From: Liopterus haemorrhoidalis
Taxonomy: Eukaryota > Arthropoda > Insecta > Coleoptera > Dytiscidae
NCBI GenBank assembly: GCA_963971575.1
Contig: OZ020618.1
Location: forward strand, 45,336,509-45,400,508
Direction of reading: 5' to 3'
DNA: 64,000 nucleotides
Shown here: positions 19,676 through 30,384 of the stretch, piece by piece
Layout: every line of letters starts with the position of its first letter
Numbering within the stretch: position 1 is the stretch's first letter
The notes under the pieces: generated by a model
What the model was told of the DNA's origin: nothing
Database searches by the model: none
What the model saw: only the letters and a program-made list of their open reading frames with translations
Program-made: the position numbers and the translations under genes

Positions 19676-21103
19676 TAGAGATGGGTCGTTCATGAACGAA
19701 CCGGCTCCCTGAGCCGGCTCAGTACACTGACCGAAGTGACACGGCTCACCAAATTGAAATGAGCCGGCTCACGGCTCACTGTATAGTTTCAAGTTCCAAG
19801 GATACGATTGGTCGGGCGATTGTGAGCAGTGACCGGAGTGATCCGGATCTGGATCGATATCATGTTGAACTTCGCGAGAACCCGGCTTGTAATGTATTAT
19901 CATAAAGTGTATTTTGTCATCAATTTGTAAGGCAGTTTATTTGAAACTAATAGGCTTAAGCTGCATTCAGAGCTCTGTAAATCAACACGTTGTACGCTAT
20001 GGATAATTTTTAAACGAGGTCATTTGGTATGATCGGACATGCTCGTGCTTTGTCGTTGCTATACTACTGTTGAGCGATATAGTAGATCTTGTCCGATCAT
20101 ACCAATTGCACTCGTTTAAAAACTATCCATAACGCACAGGGTGTTAATTTACTGAGCTCTGAATGCAGCTTTAGTCTGTATTCTTACAACCGTACTATAT
20201 AAAAATATTAAAAATATTACCCAAATCCCAGATGTCCGATTTATAAGGGCAATAAACATCGCCATAAACTTAACACATCTGGTTTAAAATACAGTAGCTA
20301 CATAAAGTGAATTGTTTATTTCAAAAATGTTAGATAAGATCCGGGGCTAAGCGACGTTCTACCTACGAACGAACGACCGCCCGTTCGACAACTGACTGAC
20401 CTGTGTTCAGTTCATATATTGCAAGAACCGGCTCTTAGCGACGTTCTACCTACAAACGAACGACCGACCGACCTGTGTCTCGGGAAAGTGTTTACCCGGC
20501 TCTTCATATAATGCAAGAACTGGCTCTAAGCGACGTACTACCTACGAACGAACGAACGACCGACCTGTGTCTCGGAAACTGAACAACCTCCACTGATCCG
20601 GTTCCGCAAACTGAACCGAAATTCCCATCTCTAATGTATACACGTATTACGTGTTATCATATATAAAATGACGACACACGATAAGTTATTAAAAATTTGA
20701 TAAACGGGAAGGTAATTTTATAAATGAATAAAAACTTTTTTTTATACAAGTTATAATTTGGAACAAAGATATTATACATAATGAAATAAACATTTTTACT
20801 TAACACTAAAAAAATAATTAACTACACTAATATAAATATAATAAACTAAACAACTTAATTATTCTAAAAACATTATACAGTATAAAAATATCAGATAAAG
20901 GGAAACCATGGACCAACGTTCTACCTACATATTCCAAACTTACAATCGTATTGAACGGTGGGAGGACTGACGACTTACCGACCTGTTTCTCAGGGACAAG
21001 TTTACTTAACCGGATCACTGAGCCGGATCAAAGAGCCGGCTCAGCAAACTGAACGACTTGCACTGATCCGGTTCCGCAAACTGAGCCGAAATTCCCATCT
21101 CTA
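19676..21103. mobile_element. hAT-like non-autonomous element, 8-bp target duplication
   Basis: Ends TAGAGATGGGTCGTTC and GAAATTCCCATCTCTA are bounded by TTTTAGAA at 19668-19675 and 21104-21111. The interior is full of GAGCCGGCTC-type palindromic words near both ends. Several degraded copies of GCGACGTTCTACCTAC occur (about 20350, 20438, 20530, 20916). A second right-end-like sequence, GAAATTCCCATCTCTAATG, lies at 20619-20637. No transposase is recognisable. A TTA-flanked MITE is nested at 19959-20170. Confidence 0.85.
19959..20170. mobile_element. MITE nested in the hAT-like element, TTA duplication
   Basis: AGCTGCATTCAGAGCTCTG and CAGAGCTCTGAATGCAGCT-type inverted ends lie between TTA repeats at 19956-19958 and 20171-20173. 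An inner inverted repeat, GGTATGATCGGACA against TGTCCGATCATACC, gives a second hairpin layer. PIF/Harbinger-like by its 3-bp duplication. Confidence 0.85.
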
Positions 21104-21597
21104 TTTTAGAAAAGCTGCTCCGAATCGAACTATAAATTTTACGTGGTTCGTTTGTTGTTAGATGGTAGAAATTCAATTAACAATGACGAGCAATCACCTT
21201 AGATTTAGATTTAAGTTAGACTTTCTAAATTTCTAAAATGACGATAAGAAGTTATGTGAATTAATTCATACCAATCGAAGATTGATTATTGCAGAGGTCG
21301 CGGAAGGTTTAGTTATATTATATGGGACTTGTAAATAAATTTTGATCAACATGGACAATCACTACAATATATCAGCACCCTTTTGAAGTTTGCTGATCCA
21401 CAAATCTACCAGGTTACTTCGGTAAGTAATAAAATGCGAGACAAGGTATTTTCGAACGCAGTCGGTGCAGTCGGTATATTTTTCATAAACGACTAATGGC
21501 ATACAAGAGGCGATTGATGAGTCAGTGACTTCGCAATAATGTTTTTTTTTACCAAAAAGCGAATTATATTTCATCAAGTCTCCTTCATCCTCAAGAA

Positions 21598-22505
21598 CCG
21601 ATGAAAATCTTGACAGAATCCGGGATTTTGTGCGTTCAGATCATCGGTTGACAGTCAGAATGATCTGGGAAGAATTAAATTTGACTCACACTACTGTTTA
21701 TCAGATTTTGACCAAAGAATTGGGGATGAGAAAAATCCGCGCAAAAATAGTTCCAATAAACCTTTCACAGGACCAAAAGAACATCAGGAGGCAAAGGTAC
21801 CTTAACTTTTTGGAATCGATTGAAAATGATACCCATTTTCTGGAACGTGTCATTACTGGTGACGAGATTTGGTTGTTTGAGTACGACCCGGAAATCAAGC
21901 GCCAGAGTATGGAATGGCACACTTCAAGCTCTCCAAGACCCAAAAAAACAAGAATGAGCAAATCGAAGATCAAATGCATGCTGATTAGCTTTCTTGATAG
22001 CCATAGTATCGTCCACAAAAAGTTTGTGCCTCAAAGCCAAGCAGTGAATCAACACTTTTACCGAGAGGTTCTTGAAAAACAAAAAAGGGCCGGTCGTGTT
22101 AGACCCAACATCTAGAACAACTGGGTGTTGCATCACGATAATCCGCCTTGTAGCACTTTCAATAAACGTGTTTTTGGCCAGTAAAAACATTCTTTTGACT
22201 CCTCAACCTCCTTATTAGCTTGACTTGAGTCCTTGTGACTTTTTCCTGTTCCCAAGATTGAAAAATCACCTCAAGGGACGTCATTTTTGGACACTCTAAA
22301 ACAGTCACACGTCGGTAACCGACCAGCTGAAAGGTATTCCAGTATCCGAGTACCAGTACTGCTATGAGGATTGGAATAACCTTCTCTAGCGCTGTGTGGC
22401 TTCCCAAGGAAGTTATTTTGAGGGAGGCAATATTAAATTGTAATTCTACTCGAATAAAAAAGATTTTAAATATCAGTCCGGTTACTTAATTTACACACCT
22501 CGTAT
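21598..22505 (+). pseudogene. mariner transposase pseudogene (SETMAR-like type)
   Basis: The open part (21630-22115) reads RSDHRLTVRMIWEELNL, MRKIRAKIVPINLS, FLERVITGDEIWLFEYDPE, EWHTSSSPRPKKTRMSKSK and NQHFYREVLE. GDE carries the first catalytic aspartate. A stop at 22113 is followed by WVLHHDNPPC, containing the second, and then a frame-shifted C-terminus. The third aspartate motif is not recognisable. The right TIR reads GGTTACTTAATTTACACACC then TCG at 22480-22505, ending at a TA. The left TIR was not found, so the 5' end is truncated or rearranged. Confidence 0.85.
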
Positions 22506-22506
22506 A

Positions 22507-22707
22507 GTGATACATCCAAGTTTCATCAACGGTTATGAAACGCCACGAAATCTCACTTGGAATGCACTTGTACATATCCAAACATTGTTTTGAAACGGTC
22601 CCACAGTTCCGTTTTTGATACACCGTGAGAACACGCAGCGCGAATCTTTTTATGTCGAAATGTTCATGCAGAAGAAACACAATACCAAAATTCAACCTAC
22701 GTTCTAA
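22507..22707 (-). pseudogene. Second mariner transposase fragment
   Basis: The minus strand reads SKQCLDMYKCIPSE, ISWRFITVDETWMYHYT, the mariner first-aspartate block (family VTxDETWIxxYxPE). It is cut at its TA by the right TIR of the plus-strand mariner and on the other side by a MITE. No other part was found on the far side of the plus-strand mariner. Confidence 0.7.
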
Positions 22708-23757
22708 TGCCCTTTTCACACTAGATCTTTAAGACGAGTGAACTTAAAGTTCACCGATGTTTAAGATCGGTATGCTTTCACACTTGATGTTTAAATCTCC
22801 GGTGCTGTCATCAGCTACAGTAATTTTGTCCTTAATACCCTTTTCACACTAGATCTTTAAGACGATTGAACTTAAACTTCATCGATGTTTAATATCGGTT
22901 TGCTTTCACACTTGATGTTTAATTTGAAAAATAAATCTCCATGTAAAGCTAGTATGTATTGCCAACATAATTTCATATCGTTTGAATTTATTCTGTCATT
23001 ATTTTGTATATCGAGGTTAGGAGAAGTTTATTTTTTATATTTATTTAAATAATAACGCAAATAACCTCGATATATAAAATGATAACAGCTGAACATAGAT
23101 AAAAGAAGAGAAGCACAAATTCAAGGAGTATTTTTTTATAATGGGAATTAAGTTGGCAATGCGGGCGAAGTTTAAGACGCAGATCTCTGTCTTAAACATC
23201 GGTCGTGTTTAGACGAGGCCGTACGGTTTCACATTAGCGTTTAAAGATCCATTCACTTAAACATCCGATCTTAAAGATCTAGTGTGAAAAGGGTATAAGT
23301 TACCGTCATGAAATTACCAGTTTTGAACTGTCTGCGCAGACGCACATTTTGAATTATTATAAACAATTAAGGATATTTCATTTCATTCTACAATAAAGAA
23401 TATATTACACCTGTATCAACATGTAAGTCGATACATTTTATCTCAATTATTGTAGCTCTGTATTTTATTAAACACATTATTAAAATAAATAATTTTATTA
23501 TAACAATAAGTATAAACTTCTTATAACGTCGATATAATACAGTATTCTTGTTTATGATAATATAAAATGTTGACAGCACAAAGTCAAGGAGTATTTTTTT
23601 ATAATTGAAATTAAGTTGGTAATGCGGACGAAGTTTCAGACGCAGATCTCTGTCTTAAACATCGGTTGTGTTAGACGAGGCCGTACAGTTTCACATTAGT
23701 GTTTAAGGATACATTCACTTTAATATCCGATCTTAAAGATCTAGTGTGAAAAGGGTA
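22708..23757. mobile_element. MITE (CCCTTTTCACAC ends) with a nested copy of itself
   Basis: Outer ends TGCCCTTTTCACACTAGATC (22708) and GATCTAGTGTGAAAAGGGTA (to 23757). The interior is split by a second element of the same family at 22836-23295. Body motifs such as TTAAACATCGGT and GACGAGGCCGTAC appear in both. The outer copy's target duplication is not preserved. Confidence 0.75.
22836..23295. mobile_element. Nested MITE of the same family, TAA duplication
   Basis: TACCCTTTTCACACTAGATC and GATCTAGTGTGAAAAGGGTA form the ends, bounded by TAA at 22833-22835 and 23296-23298. TIRs of about 26 bp with TTT-CACAC and a 3-bp TAA duplication are PIF/Harbinger-like. No ORF. Confidence 0.8.
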
Positions 23758-24286
23758 TGTGTCATAAATTCGCACTGCAAGTAAGGACGTATCGATTTTA
23801 ACACGCTTCCCGAAATATATATATATATATTATTACTAATTCAATATTTCATTCAGTAATTTTTGCGTATCCTTTCAACCTAAATTTTGTAACACGCATT
23901 TTACGTACAGTGTATTATATTTAGTAACATATGTATAGTAGATATTTTTAGTCTTGAATGTAAGAAAGTTGTTATTGGCGCAACGAGTTACAGATCAGCT
24001 GAAAGGTTTCAGTAAACTGTTGTCATAACATGCTAGATATTAAATATTTCCAGAGTATCTCTCACTCTGTCTCTCTTCTTGTTGACTGACATTCCGGAAT
24101 TTTGACCTCAGACAAATTCTTCATCTTGCTATGTTAAACGTCATTGTATAACAATAGAGATGGCAGCAGATGCGTTTATAAGAATAAAATGTCTTACAAC
24201 GAATCAAGACCTTAATTTACAACTTATGAGAACTGTTCTTGGGTGTCCCCACATGTTCTTTATTCTGTTTTATGAAATAGACACTA
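23758..24286. other. No recognised gene
   Basis: Contains an ATAT run at about 23816-23830. Nothing else was resolved. Confidence 0.4.
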
Positions 24287-24715
24287 CAGATATCCCCCGA
24301 CTTACGACCAAATGTTGTTCCGAAGGGTTGGTTGTAAGTCGAATTTGATCTTAAGTCGGGGAATTTACAAAATTTCAAAATATGTAGACATATCTTAACC
24401 CCCCCCCTAATCTAAATGTTAAATCCCGAGTTATTGACTGCAAATACTTGATAAAAGGCCATAAAAATAAACAAAATTGGTCTTACCTGGAGAAAAAATA
24501 CAATTTTTATTTAAAGATTGGAAGAAAATAAAGTGCGAGAAACATTAGAAATCATAGAAATATAGAATTTAAAAAAAACGTACAATTTTACCTGTAGCAT
24601 TGCAATTGAATTTGACCAATATTTGCTTGTTTTTTACGTTTTATGGTGTTAATAAAAAAAAATAAAAAAAATTAAATTTTGCTCGTAAGTACGGGAGTTC
24701 GTCGGGGGATACCTG
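24287..24715. mobile_element. pogo/Tigger-like MITE, TA duplication
   Basis: Ends CAGATATCCCCCGACTTACG and GTTCGTCGGGGGATACCTG, with TA at 24285-24286 and 24716-24717. CAG-TATCCCCCG ends are typical of Tigger-related MITEs. The 429-bp body has a second inward repeat (GACTTACGACC against GGTTGTAAGTC) but no transposase. Confidence 0.8.
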
Positions 24716-24829
24716 TAGTTAATTTAACATGTTGACGGACAGAAAAATTGGTAATGATTCAAATTTTGACAGCATTATATTTTTTGTTATATGCACTGGA
24801 ATATTAATGTAATTGCCAATGTCGTTTTT

Positions 24830-24876
24830 AGGATTTTGTTGGTATGACCAAAAAACCCTTATACCGTCATTTTGTC

Positions 24877-24934
<58 letters not shown>

Positions 24935-25885
24935 TCGGTAAAAATTGTAGCCAAACGGCTAAACCTAGAGAGTTGAAATTTGGCATGCTTATACAACTCT
25001 TTGACCCGCACATAGGAAAAATACTAAAACATCTCAAAAACATATCCCCCTAAAAATATAAACAAATATGTGCTCATCGAAAAAAAAAATATTTTTTTAT
25101 AATTATGAGTAGGGTATCAAATGAAAGCCCTTGGTACGTGGATTAACGATCAAATTTTTATTTTTGCAAAATAAATTATTTTGAAGCGATTTTTGCCAAA
25201 ATTGTGGAAATTTTTTTTTGTCCCACACCTGTAGCCCAGGTGGTTTAAACTAAAAATCTGAAAAAACTCTAAGTAATGTACATTGGTGTGAACCGGAATA
25301 GTTCAACAGGAATTTTTGATCAGATTAGGTTTTTGGAAAAAAACGCATTTTTTGTGATTTTTGGCGAATAATGTACACAAGTTATAGCTTTGTAACACGC
25401 CACACTGAAACGTATGTGCTGGTCTAGTGGTATTTCATGCTGATTTCTCATCCAAGTAACCCGATCCGAAAGGGATCGAACCCTGTGAGATGAGATTAAA
25501 TTATTTTTTGTTTTTTTTTTTTAATTTTTATATTGTTTAAATTATTTTTTCAAAATTCTAGTTATATTTTGGCAAATGTTGCATTTAATTTTTAAAAGCG
25601 TAAATTTAATAGCCAGTGGAAATTGTTTAAATTATAATTTAATTCTGTTTCAATGTACACGAAATCAGAGGGGCGGAACTTATAACAACCAATGGGAGCC
25701 ATAGGCGCAATTTTTAAAATTCTTAATGAACCTTGGTATATAAAAAAAAATACTGCACATATTTAGAAACCTAAATAATGGTATTAAGCGTTCGAATTAA
25801 AATTAACAAAAAAAATATTTTAATATAAAATTTGTTTTCGCACCTGCAAAACCCTGAAATGTGTCAAAACTCACACTTCACATCA
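24830..25885 (+). mobile_element. HINE-A copy II
   Basis: Starts AGGATTTTGTTGGTATGACC in a T-run and ends CCTGCAAAACCCTGAAATG, a degraded hairpin and CACATCAA before another T-run. It is collinear with copy I through the GTCT tract (24877-24934), AGAGTTGAAATTTGGCATGC and the AAAATTCTAGTTATATTTTGG block. It differs where the tRNA-like module sits. No protein is encoded. Confidence 0.7.
25405..25495 (+). other. tRNA-like module in HINE-A copy II
   Basis: An A-box TGGTCTAGTGG (25420-25430), identical to the usual tRNA-Glu/Asp form, and a B-box-like GGGATCGAACCC (25472-25483) inside a GGG/CCC T-stem lie 52 bases apart. A T-run (TTTTTTGTTTTTTTTTTT) follows within 30 bases. It resembles a decayed tRNA or SINE head. 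The acceptor stem is not paired. Confidence 0.6.
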
Positions 25886-25990
25886 ATTTTTTTAAAATTA
25901 TTTAGTTAATTATTGCTGTTAAATTTGCACCTGGTTTTAGCCGTTTTTATTCATAAAGTAGTAAACAAATGTGTTGTGTTGTGGCACTAT

Positions 25991-26271
25991 CAGCTGGTTT
26001 TTCAATTCAAGGTTAACTTTTTGGTTAACTAACCATGACTTGAAATTTAACTTTAACTTAATTTTTACTCTTATATCCAACAAGAATATAAAATGGCTAA
26101 AGATAAGTTAACTGTACTTTACCAATACTTCGATGTTGGTTAAAGATTACTAAATATTTACGTGTTGGTTTTAGTTAACTATTAATTAAAATACGGGTCA
26201 GTGGAGTTAATGGTTAATGGCTAGTGGTTAAATTTTAACTAATAGTTAACCATGAATTGAAAAACCGGCTG
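25991..26271. mobile_element. MITE with CAGCTGGTTTTTCAATTCA ends
   Basis: Left CAGCTGGTTTTTCAATTCAA and right TGAATTGAAAAACCGGCTG are inverted repeats, extended inward by GGTTAAC words. Flanking TAT on both sides may be the target duplication. The interior is dominated by GTTAAC-related motifs. Non-coding. Confidence 0.65.
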
Positions 26272-26274
26272 TAT

Positions 26275-27028
26275 AACTTTATATATTCATGGCTTGACGC
26301 TTTGTTCCTGGTATATCATATTTCCATAGTAATACGTCCACTTCAACCGTCTTGCCAACAATCGATGTTTGAGCCTGGGTATCATATACTTGATTGTAAC
26401 AATGTCGGTTTCAGTTATTTTTGTCCGGAACCTTGTTAAATTTAGAACACATTAAAAAATTCGTAGATGTGGTGTGAATTTTTAAACATTTAAGGGTTTT
26501 GTAGTTATTTAATAAGTTTAATATATCAACGTAATGCTGGATGTCTTGGACAATATTTCTTCTATAATCACTGCAAACTCAACAGTTTTTGGATAATCAT
26601 TTTCAATCGTTATTTGAATACTAAGAGCTGTCATTTAATTTTTCTAAATAAAATTTAAATAATTTGCAAAAGTTTCGCTACAATACAATTTAAATTTAAA
26701 AAATTCAGTGATTTTTTCTTCATTTGTTTCGTATCTAAGTCTTCATAAAATTAATAAGTAATATTGATAAATAGCTTCATTTTTTCAATTTCAGAAACTT
26801 ATTTCTCATTATTAAGAATGTGGTGTTTCATTTATATGTGTTTCACTAGTATAAGTGATTTATTCCTTTTAGATACCTTAAAAACAAAAAACTAAAATAA
26901 TTCAAACAATTGGTTGAATCATGAAGTTTCATAGTAAGTGGTTTAAAACAAGTGGCGAAATAAACACAAGAACTCGATTCTCAGCTGTTAAATTTTTTTA
27001 AATATATTTTTAATTTCATAAGACATAA
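26275..27028. other. No recognised gene
   Basis: AT-rich, without supported features. Confidence 0.4.
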
Positions 27029-27400
27029 CCCAGCAAACATTTTTATACGGGCCAGTACTGGTAAAGCACATACTCCCCGGCATTGAAAGTAATGGGCCAG
27101 TACCCCGGTGTCCCCGTGGCCGTTACTGGCCCATTGATGTATCAGTTGCCGGCCCAGCAACGGTAAAGTGCAAAATAATCGCATTAGTTGCAAGATTTAT
27201 TTCTGATGGTTTTAAGTAAAAAGTATGAGTGAAAAAGAGTGCTTATAAAATGCTGGTAAAGTACTTCGTATAGGCGGAATGCGAAATACAAATGTGAAGT
27301 ACATTATTAATACTGGCGTTGCACTTACTTTTGGTGCCAGTACTTTACCAGCATAAAAGCAGTTTGCCGGCATTCGGCCGTTAGTTGAATGTTTGCTGGG
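27029..27400. mobile_element. MITE with CCCAGCAAACATT ends
   Basis: CCCAGCAAACATT and AATGTTTGCTGGG are perfect 13-bp inverted termini. The interior carries subterminal GGGCCAGTA/TACTGGC and GCCGGCA repeats. The target duplication is uncertain and so is the superfamily. Confidence 0.65.
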
Positions 27401-27839
27401 AAACTACCTTAGCCATAAATACAAAAAAAACGTGTTAAAAATAAAGAAATTTAAAAAAACTTCTTTCCTTTCCCTAATTAACGTCTTAAGTACTTTCTTT
27501 TGATAGCATACTATATTTTAAATATATATACATATATATATATATATAAATCCACATTTTCCGAAAAACTTATCTGATTTAACTATTTCAGTCTGATCAA
27601 TATAGAGTATTGAGATATTTTTGAGATATTTAAATCCACAGCTTTGGGAAATAGGGTGGGACATAAAAGTTTTTTGACATATTTTTGGCGAATATCTCAT
27701 AAAATAAAGAATTTTAAAAAATAGAAATTTTCTTGTTTATCCAAGCATTGATTTGTTTATCCAAGCAGGAGGTTGCTCTTAATACCTCAGTCGAAATAGT
27801 AAAAAATTATTTATTTTATCATTTAATACATATTTGTTT

Positions 27840-28062
27840 ATATTTATCTCGCGATGTATTGCGCTATGTCTCGCGATGTGTTTTCTGAATTCTGTATATT
27901 TTTCCTATATGTGAAAGAGTTGTACAAACATGTCAAATATCAATTTTCTATGTTCAGTCGTTTGGCTAAAATTGCTACCATACAGAGAGACAGACAACTG
28001 AGTAACATTATAAGGGTTTTTAGCTGGTCATTCCTACAAAACCCTAAGAAACTGCAGGCTTT
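27840..28062 (-). mobile_element. HINE-A fragment
   Basis: The minus strand reads AGGGTTTTGTAGGAATGACC, AAAAACCCTTATAA, a decayed GTCT tract, TAGCCAAACGACT and GTACAACTCTTTCAC. This is the 5' ~200 bp of HINE-A, strongly diverged and truncated. Confidence 0.6.
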
Positions 28063-28817
28063 TAAATGTGAGTTTATCGATGTACTGAACATCTCATGGA
28101 CGTCCTCACTATCATAAAGGTAGGGATTTTACTGAAAATAGAGAATGAACAAGAAAGTATTCTTTCCATTTTAAAAAGAAAACTGAAATTTTATGCGATG
28201 AAAAAAATAATACGGACAACTACAACTTATACATAAAAGTTCTTAAGTGAAAAACTTGGTAAATTGTCACAACTATTTTGTCAGTTACATTATAGTTATT
28301 AAAATAGTTAACACTGAAACTGCAGTCAACATGACGAATAAAACTATAAAACTATTAATAAAAATTAACAACGAATAAAACTATATATAAAACTGTACTA
28401 AGGGCTTCATTTACTGTCCGATGTAATTACCAGTCTTTCATTACATATATGAAGTATTTTCTGAAAATCATGAATATCTTTTATAGTTCACAGGTTAACA
28501 AGCCATTATAATAACCCATATACTCAATATATGTTTTCATATGCATTTTAATATTAACAAAGATTAGATATGCTCGCAAGATTACAGTAAAATCATGTAT
28601 GCGCAAAATATCTAGTAATAAAAGTTAACTACATCGATAAAAAAGTATTCTAACCTTATTCTTTTTTTAATAAAATTTATTTAAGGGCGCTTCAGTTACC
28701 ATGACTACAAGCATCCACCCAGTTTTATATACATGATATACTCATCGTACATATATAATTAGCTACCGTGTGTTAGTGATTTCGTAACACTGTGACGTCA
28801 TTTTTCCTAAGGTTCTC
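28063..28817. other. No recognised gene
   Basis: AT-rich; no repeat ends or frames worth calling. Confidence 0.4.
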
Positions 28818-29750
28818 GTGATTGGCTAACTGGGAAACAGGGTGTTCCCAGTTTGACTTGATTGACAGGTATTTTGCAGATTTATTCTCTAAGAATCTAC
28901 GAATATAATTACATATAGAAATTTGTAGGATTTCGTAGGCATAAACAAGAAACTCTAGATACTCCTATATCATTTGACTGATATCAACAATATTTTGCAG
29001 ATTTATTCTCTAAGAAACTGCAAATAAAATAACATATATAAATGTCTAGGGTTTCGTAGGCATAAACAAGAAACTATATACACTGCTATATCCTTCGACC
29101 AATATAAATAATATTTTGCATATTTATTTTCTTAGTTATCTTACAAATATAATTATTTAAAGAAATGTCTAGGGTTTCGTAGGCATAAACAAGAAACTCT
29201 AGACACTGCTATATCCTTTGACCAATATGAACAATATTTTGCAGATATATTCTCTAAGAATCTACAAATATAATTAAGTACATAAATGTCTAGGGTTTCG
29301 TAGGCATAAACAAGAGACTCCTATATCCTTTGACCGATATGAACAATATTTTGCAGAATTATTCTCTTAGAATCTGCGGATAAAATAACATACAAGGGTT
29401 TTCAATATACAAGAAGTATCTAGGGTTTCGTAGATATAAATAAGAAACTCTAGACACTCCTATATTCTTTGATCGATATGAAAAACATTTTGCAAATTTA
29501 TTCTCTAAAAATCTGCGGATAAAACATCGTATAGAAATATCTAGAATTTCGTAGGCATAAATAAGAAACTGTAGACACTTCTATATTTTTTTATCGATAT
29601 GAAAAATATTTTGCAGATTTATTATCTAAAGTTCCCATGATTGGCTAACTGGGGACACCCTGTTTCTTGATTGGCTGACAGGTGACGCCCTCTCCCGTGA
29701 TTAGCTAACTGGTGATATCTTGTCCCATGATTCGCAGACTGGCGACGAAA
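28818..29750. repeat. 120-bp tandem array inside a 30-bp minisatellite
   Basis: About six and a third units of 110-135 bp (from about 28870 to 29630) each contain ATTTTGCAGATTTATTCTCT, GGTTTCGTAGGCATAAACAA and CTATATCCTTTGACC. Most units hold a 12-bp inverted repeat, GTCTAGGGTTTC against GAAACTCTAGAC, around a 14-base loop. On both sides lie monomers of about 30 bp starting TGATTGGCTAACTGG (one at 28820; four from 29638 to 29750). The long array has thus expanded within a shorter minisatellite. No ORF. Confidence 0.9.
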
Positions 29751-29999
29751 TTAGGATACGTTAAAAAATAAAACCAAATACACATACAAACAATTGAAAT
29801 TTTTATATTATAAATCCGTCATTGTTGACGGGTAATAACCTAGTTGTATAAATAAATTTGATTTCTTATACGAATACTGAATAAAGGTACATTCTATAAA
29901 TACTATATTTCATTGTACATAATAATTTGTTTCAAAGATTGTAGTATGTTATTTATTTTATTAAAATTATATTAAAATATATATTTATTAAAATCCACA
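29751..29999. other. No recognised gene
   Basis: AT-rich link between the tandem array and the HINE-B copy. Confidence 0.4.
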
Positions 30000-30305
30000 C
30001 GAGTCAACTCCCATTTCTAGTCAACCGATTTTTATCAAAAGTTGATCAACTCGTATTGATGTCAAAAGCTTAAATATGAAGTTTCATAAAAATCATTTTA
30101 GCCGAATTTGCTCTGCACGTGTACACAGACAGACAGACGGACGGACGGACAGACGGATGGACTGACAGACAGACCGATAGACATCATGCTAAAAATAGTC
30201 AAAACGTTATGTAGGGACATCAATTCGTTGAGATCTATCGAAATCTCGAAATGTCAAAATCGGTATGATCACAATACCGCCCTTATATATGTTGGCGGTC
30301 GGTAA
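30000..30305. mobile_element. HINE-B repeat copy
   Basis: Blocks CAACTCCCATTTCTAGTC, GTTGATCAACTCG, GCACGTGTACACAGACAGAC, CATGCTAAAAATAGTC and GATCACAATAC in the same order and orientation as 3160-3345, ending at TATATGTTGGCGGTCGG. It lies 80 bp upstream of HINE-A copy III. Confidence 0.6.
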
Positions 30306-30384
30306 AAATACATAATAAAAAATTATTCACTTTCAAGTCGTACTTGGAAGTATAATTTGAAAGCGAAATATTTTAACCATTCTT

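Noticed and set aside
27527..27548. Short TA-rich runs (also 23816-23830 and 51740-51764) as promoters or origins
   Set aside because: Simple AT repeats in AT-rich DNA without any start-site context.
28870..29630. Regular repeats that could suggest a CRISPR array
   Set aside because: The units are ~120-bp tandem monomers similar along their whole length, with no short repeat/unique spacer pattern, and the context is eukaryotic.
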